Shown here one piece after another: positions 36,001 through 49,500 of a DNA stretch of 64,000 nt; the stretch's first letter is position 1, and each line of letters begins with the position of its first letter. The notes beneath the pieces were generated by a model that worked only from the letters and a program-made list of their open reading frames with translations, made no database searches and was not told the origin of the DNA. A program made the position numbers and the translations under genes. The stretch lies in NCBI GenBank assembly GCA_032718475.1, contig JAUCBJ010001123.1, positions 38,804 to 102,803 of the forward strand, read 5' to 3'. This DNA is from Nemertoderma westbladi (lineage: Eukaryota; Xenacoelomorpha; Nemertodermatida; Nemertodermatidae).

Positions 36001-39000
36001 GAGAAAGTTAGTTATTGCATACGGAATAGCCATACAACTGTGAAAGTGAAAGTTAGTTATTGAATACGGAATAGCCATACAACTGTGAAAGAGAAAGTTA
36101 GTTATTGCATACGGAATAGCCATACAACTGTGAAAGAGAAAGTTAGTTATTGCATACGGAATAGCCATACAACTGTGAAAGTGAAAGTTAGTTATTGCAT
36201 ACGGAATAGCCATACAACTGTGAAAGTGAAAGTTAGTTATTGAATACGGAATAGCCATACAACTCTGAAAGTGAAAGTTAGTTATTGCATACGGAATAGC
36301 CATACAACTGTGAAAGTGAAAGTTAGTTATTTCATACGGAATAGCCATACAACTGTGAAAGAGAAAGTTAGTTATTGCATACGGAATAGCCATACAACTG
36401 TGAAAGTGAAAGTTAGTTATTGCATACGGAATAGCCATACAACTGTGAAAGTGAAAGTTAGTTATTGCAATGGAATAGCCATACAACTGTGAAATTGAAA
36501 TTTAGTTATTGCATACGGAATAGCCATACAACTGTGAAAGTTAGTTATTTCATACGGAATAGCCATACAACTGTGAAAGTGAAAGTTAGTTATTGCATAC
36601 GGAATAGCCATACAACTGTGAAAGTGAAAGTTAGTTATTTCATACGGAATAGCCATACAACTGTGAAAGTGAAAGTTAGTTATTTCATACGGAATAGCCA
36701 TACAACTGTGAAAGTGAAAGTTAGTTATTGCATACGGAATAGCCATACAACTGTGAAAGTGAAAGTTAGTTATTGCATACGGAATAGCCATACAACTGTG
36801 AAAGAGAAAGTTAGTTATTGCATACGGAATAGCCATACAACTGTGAAAGTGAAAGTTAGTTATTGCATACGGAATAGCCATACAACTGTGAAAGTGAAAG
36901 TTCGTTATTGCATACGGAATAGCCATACAACTGTGAAAGTGAAAGTTAGTTATTTCATACGGAATAGCCATACAACTGTGAAAGAGAAAGTTAGTTATTG
37001 CATACGGAATAGCCATACAACTGTGAAAGTGAAAGTTAGTTATTGCATACGGAATAGCCATACAACTGTGAAAGTGAAAGTTAGTTATTGCATACGGAAT
37101 AGCCATACAACTGTGAAAGTGAAAGTTAGTTATTGAATACGGAATAGCCATACAACTGTGAAAGTGAAAGTTAGTTATTTCATACGGAATAGCCATACAA
37201 CTGTGAAAGAGAAAGTTAGTTATTGCATACGGAATAGCCATACAACTGTGAAAGTGAAAGTTAGTTATTGAATACGGAATAGCCATACAACTGTGAAAGA
37301 GAAAGTTAGTTATTGCATACGGAATAGCCATACAACTGTGAAAGAGAAAGTTAGTTATTGCATACGGAATAGCCATACAACTGTGAAAGTGAAAGTTAGT
37401 TATTGCATACGGAATAGCCATACAACTGTGAAAGTGAAAGTTAGTTATTGAATACGGAATAGCCATACAACTCTGAAAGTGAAAGTTAGTTATTGCATAC
37501 GGAATAGCCATACAACTGTGAAAGTGAAAGTTAGTTATTTCATACGGAATAGCCATACAACTGTGAAAGAGAAAGTTAGTTATTGCATACGGAATAGCCA
37601 TACAACTGTGAAAGTGAAAGTTAGTTATTGCATACGGAATAGCCATACAACTGTGAAAGTGAAAGTTAGTTATTGCAATGGAATAGCCATACAACTGTGA
37701 AATTGAAATTTAGTTATTGCATACGGAATAGCCATACAACTGTGAAAGTGAAAGTTAGTTATTTCATACGGAATAGCCATACAACTGTGAAAGTGAAAGT
37801 TAGTTATTGCATACGGAATAGCCATACAACTGTGAAAGTGAAAGTTAGTTATTTCATACGGAATAGCCATACAACTGTGAAAGTGAAAGTTAGTTATTGC
37901 ATACGGAATAGCCATACAACTGTGAAAGTGAAAGTTAGTTATTTCATACGGAATAGCCATACAACTGTGAAAGTGAAAGTTAGTTATTGCATACGGAATA
38001 GCCATACAACTGTGAAAGTGAAAGTTAGTTATTTCATACGGAATAGCCATACAACTGTGAAAGTGAAAGTTAGTTATTACATACGGAATAGCCATACAAC
38101 TGTGAAAGTGAAAGTTAGTTATTGCATACGGAATAGCCATACAACTCTGAAAGTGAAAGTTAGTTATTGCATACGGAATAGCCATACATACAATTCTGAA
38201 AGTGAAAGTTAGTTATTGCATACGGAATAGCCATACAACTGTGAAAGTGAAAGTTAGTTATTTCATACGGAATAGCCATACAACTGTGAAAGTGAAAGTT
38301 AGTTATTGCATACGGAATAGCCATACAACTGTGAAAGTGAAAGTTAGTTATTTCATACGGAATAGCCATACAACTGTGAAAGTGAAAGTTAGTTATTGCA
38401 TACGGAATAGCCATACAACTGTGAAAGTGAAAGTTAGTTATTTCATACGGAATAGCCATACAACTGTGAAAGTGAAAGTTAGTTATTACATACGGAATAG
38501 CCATACAACTGTGAAAGTGAAAGTTAGTTATTGCATACGGAATAGCCATACATACAATTCTGAAAGTGAAAGTTAGTTATTGCATACGGAATAGCCATAC
38601 AACTGTGAAAGTGAAAGTTAGTTATTGCATACGGAATAGCCATACAACTGTGAAAGTGAAAGTTAGTTATTGCATACGGAATAGCCATACAACTCTGAAA
38701 GTGAAAGTTAGTTATTGCATACGGAATAGCCATACATACAATTCTGAAAGTGAAAGTTAGTTATTGCATACGGAATAGCCATACAACTGTGAAAGTGAAA
38801 GTTAGTTATTTCATACGGAATAGCCATACAACTGTGAAAGTGAAAGTTAGTTATTGCATACGGAATAGCCATACAACTGTGAAAGTGAAAGTTAGTTATT
38901 TCATACGGAATAGCCATACAACTGTGAAAGTGAAAGTTAGTTATTGCATACGGAATAGCCATACAACTGTGAAAGTGAAAGTTAGTTATTTCATACGGAA

Positions 39001-39333
39001 TAGCCATACAACTGTGAAAGTGAAAGTTAGTTATTGCATACGGAATAGCCATACAACTGTGAAAGTGAAAGTTAGTTATTTCATACGGAATAGCCATACA
39101 ACTGTGAAAGTGAAAGTTAGTTATTGCATACGGAATAGCCATACAACTGTGAAAGTGAAAGTTAGTTATTGCATACGGAATAGCCATACAACTGTGAAAG
39201 AGAAAGTTAGTTATTGCATACGGAATAGCCATACAACTGTGAAAGTGAAAGTTAGTTATTGCATACGGAATAGCCATACAACTGTGAAAGTGAAAGTTCG
39301 TTATTGCATACGGAATAGCCATACAACTGTGAA

Positions 39334-42300
39334 AGTGAAAGTTAGTTATTTCATACGGAATAGCCATACAACTGTGAAAGAGAAAGTTAGTTATTGCATA
39401 CGGAATAGCCATACAACTGTGAAAGTGAAAGTTAGTTATTGCATACGGAATAGCCATACAACTGTGAAAGTGAAAGTTAGTTATTGCATACGGAATAGCC
39501 ATACAACTGTGAAAGTGAAAGTTAGTTATTGAATACGGAATAGCCATACAACTGTGAAAGTGAAAGTTAGTTATTTCATACGGAATAGCCATACAACTGT
39601 GAAAGAGAAAGTTAGTTATTGCATACGGAATAGCCATACAACTGTGAAAGTGAAAGTTAGTTATTGAATACGGAATAGCCATACAACTGTGAAAGAGAAA
39701 GTTAGTTATTGCATACGGAATAGCCATACAACTGTGAAAGAGAAAGTTAGTTATTGCATACGGAATAGCCATACAACTGTGAAAGTGAAAGTTAGTTATT
39801 GCATACGGAATAGCCATACAACTGTGAAAGTGAAAGTTAGTTATTGAATACGGAATAGCCATACAACTCTGAAAGTGAAAGTTAGTTATTGCATACGGAA
39901 TAGCCATACAACTGTGAAAGTGAAAGTTAGTTATTTCATACGGAATAGCCATACAACTGTGAAAGAGAAAGTTAGTTATTGCATACGGAATAGCCATACA
40001 ACTGTGAAAGTGAAAGTTAGTTATTGCATACGGAATAGCCATACAACTGTGAAAGTGAAAGTTAGTTATTGCAATGGAATAGCCATACAACTGTGAAATT
40101 GAAATTTAGTTATTGCATACGGAATAGCCATACAACTGTGAAAGTGAAAGTTAGTTATTTCATACGGAATAGCCATACAACTGTGAAAGTGAAAGTTAGT
40201 TATTGCATACGGAATAGCCATACAACTGTGAAAGTGAAAGTTAGTTATTTCATACGGAATAGCCATACAACTGTGAAAGTGAAAGTTAGTTATTGCATAC
40301 GGAATAGCCATACAACTGTGAAAGTGAAAGTTAGTTATTTCATACGGAATAGCCATACAACTGTGAAAGTGAAAGTTAGTTATTGCATACGGAATAGCCA
40401 TACAACTGTGAAAGTGAAAGTTAGTTATTTCATACGGAATAGCCATACAACTGTGAAAGTGAAAGTTAGTTATTACATACGGAATAGCCATACAACTGTG
40501 AAAGTGAAAGTTAGTTATTGCATACGGAATAGCCATACAACTCTGAAAGTGAAAGTTAGTTATTGCATACGGAATAGCCAGACATACAATTCTGAAAGTG
40601 AAAGTTAGTTATTGCATACGGAATAGCCATACAACTGTGAAAGTGAAAGTTAGTTATTGCATACGGAATAGCCATACAACTGTGAAAGTGAAAGTTAGTT
40701 ATTGCATACGGAATAGCCATACAACTCTGAAAGTGAAAGTTAGTTATTGCATACGGAATAGCCATACATACAATTCTGAAAGTGAAAGTTAGTTATTGCA
40801 TACGGAATAGCCATACAACTGTGAAAGTGAAAGTTAGTTATTTCATACGGAATAGCCATACAACTGTGAAAGTGAAAGTTAGTTATTGCATACGGAATAG
40901 CCATACAACTGTGAAAGTGAAAGTTAGTTATTTCATACGGAATAGCCATACAACTGTGAAAGTGAAAGTTAGTTATTGCATACGGAATAGCCATACAACT
41001 GTGAAAGTGAAAGTTAGTTATTTCATACGGAATAGCCATACAACTGTGAAAGTGAAAGTTAGTTATTGCATACGGAATAGCCATACAACTGTGAAAGTGA
41101 AAGTTAGTTATTTCATACGGAATAGCCATACAACTGTGAAAGTGAAAGTTAGTTATTGCATACGGAATAGCCATACAACTGTGAAAGTGAAAGTTAGTTA
41201 TTTCATACGGAATAGCCATACAACTGTGAAAGTGAAAGTTAGTTATTGCATACGGAATAGCCATACAACTGTGAAAGTGAAAGTTAGTTATTACATACGG
41301 AATAGCCATACAACTGTGAAAGTGAAAGTTAGTTATTGCATACGGAATAGCCATACAACTGTGAAAGTGAAAGTTAGTTATTGCATACGGAATAGCCATA
41401 CAACTCTGAAAGTGAAAGTTAGTTATTGCATACGGAATAGCCATACATACAATTCTGAAAGTGAAAGTTAGTTATTGCATACGGAATAGCCATACAACTG
41501 TGAAAGTGAAAGTTAGTTATTGCATACGGAATAGCCATACAACTCTGAAAGTGAAAGTTAGTTATTGCATACGGAATAGCCATACAACTGTGAAAGTGAA
41601 AGTTACTTATTACATACGGAATAGCCATACAACTGTGAAAGTGAAAGTTAGTTATTGCATACGGAATAGCCATACAACTCTGAAAGTGAAAGTTAGTTAT
41701 TGCATACGGAATAGCCATACATACAATTCTGAAAGTGAAAGTTAGTTATTGCATACGGAATAGCCATACAACTGTGAAAGTGAAAGTTAGTTATTGCATA
41801 CGGAATAGCCATACAACTGTGAAAGTGAAAGTTAGTTATTGCATACGGAATAGCCATACAACTGTGAAAGTGAAAGTTAGTTATTGCATACGGAATAGCC
41901 ATACAACTGTGAAAGAGAAAGTTAGTTATTGCATACGGAATAGCCATACAACTGTGAAAGTGAAAGTTCGTTATTGCATACGGAATAGCCATACAACTGT
42001 GAAAGTGAAAGTTAGTTATTTCATACGGAATAGCCATACAACTGTGAAAGAGAAAGTTAGTTATTGCATACGGAATAGCCATACAACTGTGAAAGTGAAA
42101 GTTAGTTATTGCATACGGAATAGCCATACAACTGTGAAAGTGAAAGTTAGTTATTGAATACGGAATAGCCATACAACTCTGAAAGTGAAAGTTAGTTATT
42201 GCATACGGAATAGCCATACAACTGTGAAAGTGAAAGTTAGTTATTTCATACGGAATAGCCATACAACTGTGAAAGAGAAAGTTAGTTATTGCATACGGAA

Positions 42301-42540
42301 TAGCCATACAACTGTGAAAGTGAAAGTTAGTTATTGCATACGGAATAGCCATACAACTGTGAAAGTGAAAGTTAGTTATTTCATACGGAATAGCCATACA
42401 ACTGTGAAAGTGAAAGTTAGTTATTGCATACGGAATAGCCATACAACTGTGAAAGTGAAAGTTAGTTATTTCATACGGAATAGCCATACAACTGTGAAAG
42501 TGAAAGTTAGTTATTGCATACGGAATAGCCATACAACTGT
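39334..42540. repeat. 3.2-kb satellite B block duplicated at about 44580-47786
   Basis: Monomer order matches at an offset of 5246 bp across many length-variant junctions (39875/45121, 40069/45315, 40598/45844, 41461/46707, 42185/47431). One private change, gccagac at about 40578 against gccatac, distinguishes the copies. Edges are approximate. Confidence 0.8.
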
Positions 42541-45500
42541 GAAAGTGAAAGTTAGTTATTGAATACGGAATAGCCATACAACTCTGAAAGTGAAAGTTAG
42601 TTATTGCATACGGAATAGCCATACAACTGTGAAAGAGAAAGTTAGTTATTGCATACGGAATAGCCATACAACTGTGAAAGTGAAAGTTAGTTATTGCATA
42701 CGGAATAGCCATACAACTGTGAAAGTGAAAGTTAGTTATTGAATACGGAATAGCCATACAACTCTGAAAGTGAAAGTTAGTTATTGCATACGGAATAGCC
42801 ATACAACTGTGAAAGTGAAAGTTAGTTATTGCATACGGAATAGCCATACAACTGTGAAAGTGAAAGTTAGTTATTGCATACGGAATAGCCATACAACTGT
42901 GAAAGAGAAAGTTAGTTATTGCATACGGAATAGCCATACAACTGTGAAAGAGAAAGTTAGTTATTGCATACGGAATAGCCATACAACTGTGAAAGTGAAA
43001 GTTAGTTATTGAATACGGAATAGCCATACAACTCTGAAAGTGAAAGTTAGTTATTGCATACGGAATAGCCATACAACTGTGAAAGTGAAAGTTAGTTATT
43101 TCATACGGAATAGCCATACAACTGTGAAAGAGAAAGTTAGTTATTGCATACGGAATAGCCATACAACTGTGAAAGTGAAAGTTAGTTATTGCATACGGAA
43201 TAGCCATACAACTGTGAAAGTGAAAGTTAGTTATTGCAATGGAATAGCCATACAACTGTGAAATTGAAATTTAGTTATTGCATACGGAATAGCCATACAA
43301 CTGTGAAAGTGAAAGTTAGTTATTTCATACGGAATAGCCATACAACTGTGAAAGTGAAAGTTAGTTATTGCATACGGAATAGCCATACAACTGTGAAAGT
43401 GAAAGTTAGTTATTTCATACGGAATAGCCATACAACTGTGAAAGTGAAAGTTAGTTATTGCATACGGAATAGCCATACAACTGTGAAAGTGAAAGTTAGT
43501 TATTTCATACGGAATAGCCATACAACTGTGAAAGTGAAAGTTAGTTATTGCATACGGAATAGCCATACAACTGTGAAAGTGAAAGTTAGTTATTTCATAC
43601 GGAATAGCCATACAACTGTGAAAGTGAAAGTTAGTTATTACATACGGAATAGCCATACAACTGTGAAAGTGAAAGTTAGTTATTGCATACGGAATAGCCA
43701 TACAACTCTGAAAGTGAAAGTTAGTTATTGCATACGGAATAGCCATACATACAATTCTGAAAGTGAAAGTTAGTTATTGCATACGGAATAGCCATACAAC
43801 TGTGAAAGTGAAAGTTAGTTATTTCATACGGAATAGCCATACAACTGTGAAAGTGAAAGTTAGTTATTGCATACGGAATAGCCATATAACTGTGAAAGTG
43901 AAAGTTAGTTATTTCATACGGAATAGCCATACAACTGTGAAAGTGAAAGTTAGTTATTGCATACGGAATAGCCATACAACTGTGAAAGTGAAAGTTAGTT
44001 ATTTCATACGGAATAGCCATACAACTGTGAAAGTGAAAGTTAGTTATTACATACGGAATAGCCATACAACTGTGAAAGTGAAAGTTAGTTATTGCATACG
44101 GAATAGCCATACATACAATTCTGAAAGTGAAAGTTAGTTATTGCATACGGAATAGCCATACAACTGTGAAAGTGAAAGTTAGTTATTGCATACGGAATAG
44201 CCATACAACTGTGAAAGTGAAAGTTAGTTATTGCATACGGAATAGCCATACAACTCTGAAAGTGAAAGTTAGTTATTGCATACGGAATAGCCATACATAC
44301 AATTCTGAAAGTGAAAGTTAGTTATTGCATACGGAATAGCCATACAACTGTGAAAGTGAAAGTTAGTTATTTCATACGGAATAGCCATACAACTGTGAAA
44401 GTGAAAGTTAGTTATTGCATACGGAATAGCCATACAACTGTGAAAGTGAAAGTTAGTTATTTCATACGGAATAGCCATACAACTGTGAAAGTGAAAGTTA
44501 GTTATTGCATACGGAATAGCCATACAACTGTGAAAGTGAAAGTTAGTTATTTCATACGGAATAGCCATACAACTGTGAAAGTGAAAGTTAGTTATTTCAT
44601 ACGGAATAGCCATACAACTGTGAAAGAGAAAGTTAGTTATTGCATACGGAATAGCCATACAACTGTGAAAGTGAAAGTTAGTTATTGCATACGGAATAGC
44701 CATACAACTGTGAAAGTGAAAGTTAGTTATTGCATACGGAATAGCCATACAACTGTGAAAGTGAAAGTTAGTTATTGAATACGGAATAGCCATACAACTG
44801 TGAAAGTGAAAGTTAGTTATTTCATACGGAATAGCCATACAACTGTGAAAGAGAAAGTTAGTTATTGCATACGGAATAGCCATACAACTGTGAAAGTGAA
44901 AGTTAGTTATTGAATACGGAATAGCCATACAACTGTGAAAGAGAAAGTTAGTTATTGCATACGGAATAGCCATACAACTGTGAAAGAGAAAGTTAGTTAT
45001 TGCATACGGAATAGCCATACAACTGTGAAAGTGAAAGTTAGTTATTGCATACGGAATAGCCATACAACTGTGAAAGTGAAAGTTAGTTATTGAATACGGA
45101 ATAGCCATACAACTCTGAAAGTGAAAGTTAGTTATTGCATACGGAATAGCCATACAACTGTGAAAGTGAAAGTTAGTTATTTCATACGGAATAGCCATAC
45201 AACTGTGAAAGAGAAAGTTAGTTATTGCATACGGAATAGCCATACAACTGTGAAAGTGAAAGTTAGTTATTGCATACGGAATAGCCATACAACTGTGAAA
45301 GTGAAAGTTAGTTATTGCAATGGAATAGCCATACAACTGTGAAATTGAAATTTAGTTATTGCATACGGAATAGCCATACAACTGTGAAAGTGAAAGTTAG
45401 TTATTTCATACGGAATAGCCATACAACTGTGAAAGTGAAAGTTAGTTATTGCATACGGAATAGCCATACAACTGTGAAAGTGAAAGTTAGTTATTTCATA

Positions 45501-46549
45501 CGGAATAGCCATACAACTGTGAAAGTGAAAGTTAGTTATTGCATACGGAATAGCCATACAACTGTGAAAGTGAAAGTTAGTTATTTCATACGGAATAGCC
45601 ATACAACTGTGAAAGTGAAAGTTAGTTATTGCATACGGAATAGCCATACAACTGTGAAAGTGAAAGTTAGTTATTTCATACGGAATAGCCATACAACTGT
45701 GAAAGTGAAAGTTAGTTATTACATACGGAATAGCCATACAACTGTGAAAGTGAAAGTTAGTTATTGCATACGGAATAGCCATACAACTCTGAAAGTGAAA
45801 GTTAGTTATTGCATACGGAATAGCCATACATACAATTCTGAAAGTGAAAGTTAGTTATTGCATACGGAATAGCCATACAACTGTGAAAGTGAAAGTTAGT
45901 TATTGCATACGGAATAGCCATACAACTGTGAAAGTGAAAGTTAGTTATTGCATACGGAATAGCCATACAACTCTGAAAGTGAAAGTTAGTTATTGCATAC
46001 GGAATAGCCATACATACAATTCTGAAAGTGAAAGTTAGTTATTGCATACGGAATAGCCATACAACTGTGAAAGTGAAAGTTAGTTATTTCATACGGAATA
46101 GCCATACAACTGTGAAAGTGAAAGTTAGTTATTGCATACGGAATAGCCATACAACTGTGAAAGTGAAAGTTAGTTATTTCATACGGAATAGCCATACAAC
46201 TGTGAAAGTGAAAGTTAGTTATTGCATACGGAATAGCCATACAACTGTGAAAGTGAAAGTTAGTTATTTCATACGGAATAGCCATACAACTGTGAAAGTG
46301 AAAGTTAGTTATTGCATACGGAATAGCCATACAACTGTGAAAGTGAAAGTTAGTTATTTCATACGGAATAGCCATACAACTGTGAAAGTGAAAGTTAGTT
46401 ATTGCATACGGAATAGCCATACAACTGTGAAAGTGAAAGTTAGTTATTTCATACGGAATAGCCATACAACTGTGAAAGTGAAAGTTAGTTATTGCATACG
46501 GAATAGCCATACAACTGTGAAAGTGAAAGTTAGTTATTACATACGGAAT

Positions 46550-49500
46550 AGCCATACAACTGTGAAAGTGAAAGTTAGTTATTGCATACGGAATAGCCAT
46601 ACAACTGTGAAAGTGAAAGTTAGTTATTGCATACGGAATAGCCATACAACTCTGAAAGTGAAAGTTAGTTATTGCATACGGAATAGCCATACATACAATT
46701 CTGAAAGTGAAAGTTAGTTATTGCATACGGAATAGCCATACAACTGTGAAAGTGAAAGTTAGTTATTGCATACGGAATAGCCATACAACTCTGAAAGTGA
46801 AAGTTAGTTATTGCATACGGAATAGCCATACAACTGTGAAAGTGAAAGTTACTTATTACATACGGAATAGCCATACAACTGTGAAAGTGAAAGTTAGTTA
46901 TTGCATACGGAATAGCCATACAACTCTGAAAGTGAAAGTTAGTTATTGCATACGGAATAGCCATACATACAATTCTGAAAGTGAAAGTTAGTTATTGCAT
47001 ACGGAATAGCCATACAACTGTGAAAGTGAAAGTTAGTTATTGCATACGGAATAGCCATACAACTGTGAAAGTGAAAGTTAGTTATTGCATACGGAATAGC
47101 CATACAACTGTGAAAGTGAAAGTTAGTTATTGCATACGGAATAGCCATACAACTGTGAAAGAGAAAGTTAGTTATTGCATACGGAATAGCCATACAACTG
47201 TGAAAGTGAAAGTTCGTTATTGCATACGGAATAGCCATACAACTGTGAAAGTGAAAGTTAGTTATTTCATACGGAATAGCCATACAACTGTGAAAGAGAA
47301 AGTTAGTTATTGCATACGGAATAGCCATACAACTGTGAAAGTGAAAGTTAGTTATTGCATACGGAATAGCCATACAACTGTGAAAGTGAAAGTTAGTTAT
47401 TGAATACGGAATAGCCATACAACTCTGAAAGTGAAAGTTAGTTATTGCATACGGAATAGCCATACAACTGTGAAAGTGAAAGTTAGTTATTTCATACGGA
47501 ATAGCCATACAACTGTGAAAGAGAAAGTTAGTTATTGCATACGGAATAGCCATACAACTGTGAAAGTGAAAGTTAGTTATTGCATACGGAATAGCCATAC
47601 AACTGTGAAAGTGAAAGTTAGTTATTTCATACGGAATAGCCATACAACTGTGAAAGTGAAAGTTAGTTATTGCATACGGAATAGCCATACAACTGTGAAA
47701 GTGAAAGTTAGTTATTTCATACGGAATAGCCATACAACTGTGAAAGTGAAAGTTAGTTATTGCATACGGAATAGCCATACAACTGTGAAAGTGAAAGTTA
47801 GTTATTTCATACGGAATAGCCATACAACTGTGAAAGTGAAAGTTAGTTATTTCATACGGAATAGCCATACAACTGTGAAAGTGAAAGTTAGTTATTGCAT
47901 ACGGAATAGCCATACAACTGTGAAAGTGAAAGTTAGTTATTTCATACGGAATAGCCATACAACTGTGAAAGTGAAAGTTAGTTATTACATACGGAATAGC
48001 CATACAACTGTGAAAGTGAAAGTTAGTTATTGCATACGGAATAGCCATACAACTCTGAAAGTGAAAGTTAGTTATTGCATACGGAATAGCCATACATACA
48101 ATTCTGAAAGTGAAAGTTAGTTATTGCATACGGAATAGCCATACAACTGTGAAAGTGAAAGTTAGTTATTGCATACGGAATAGCCATACAACTGTGAAAG
48201 TGAAAGTTAGTTATTGCATACGGAATAGCCATACAACTCTGAAAGTGAAAGTTAGTTATTGCATACGGAATAGCCATACATACAATTCTGAAAGTGAAAG
48301 TTAGTTATTGCATACGGAATAGCCATACAACTGTGAAAGTGAAAGTTAGTTATTTCATACGGAATAGCCATACAACTGTGAAAGTGAAAGTTAGTTATTG
48401 CATACGGAATAGCCATACAACTGTGAAAGTGAAAGTTAGTTATTTCATACGGAATAGCCATACAACTGTGAAAGTGAAAGTTAGTTATTGCATACGGAAT
48501 AGCCATACAACTGTGAAAGTGAAAGTTAGTTATTTCATACGGAATAGCCATACAACTGTGAAAGTGAAAGTTAGTTATTGCATACGGAATAGCCATACAA
48601 CTGTGAAAGTGAAAGTTAGTTATTTCATACGGAATAGCCATACAACTGTGAAAGTGAAAGTTAGTTATTGCATACGGAATAGCCATACAACTGTGAAAGT
48701 GAAAGTTAGTTATTTCATACGGAATAGCCATACAACTGTGAAAGTGAAAGTTAGTTATTGCATACGGAATAGCCATACAACTGTGAAAGTGAAAGTTAGT
48801 TATTACATACGGAATAGCCATACAACTGTGAAAGTGAAAGTTAGTTATTGCATACGGAATAGCCATACAACTCTGAAAGTGAAAGTTAGTTATTGCATAC
48901 GGAATAGCCATACATACAATTCTGAAAGTGAAAGTTAGTTATTGCATACGGAATAGCCATACAACTGTGAAAGTGAAAGTTAGTTATTGCATACGGAATA
49001 GCCATACAACTCTGAAAGTGAAAGTTAGTTATTGCATACGGAATAGCCATACAACTGTGAAAGTGAAAGTTACTTATTACATACGGAATAGCCATACAAC
49101 TGTGAAAGTGAAAGTTAGTTATTGCATACGGAATAGCCATACAACTCTGAAAGTGAAAGTTAGTTATTGCATACGGAATAGCCATACATACAATTCTGAA
49201 AGTGAAAGTTAGTTATTACATACGGAATAGCCATACAACTGTGAAAGTGAAAGTTAGTTATTTCATACGGAATAGCCATACAACTGTGAAAGTGAAAGTT
49301 AGTTATTGCATACGGAATAGCCATACAACTGTGAAAGTGAAAGTTAGTTATTTCATACGGAATAGCCATACAACTGTGAAAGTGAAAGTTAGTTATTGCA
49401 TACGGAATAGCCATACAACTGTGAAAGTGAAAGTTAGTTATTTCATACGGAATAGCCATACAACTGTGAAAGTGAAAGTTAGTTATTGCATACGGAATAG

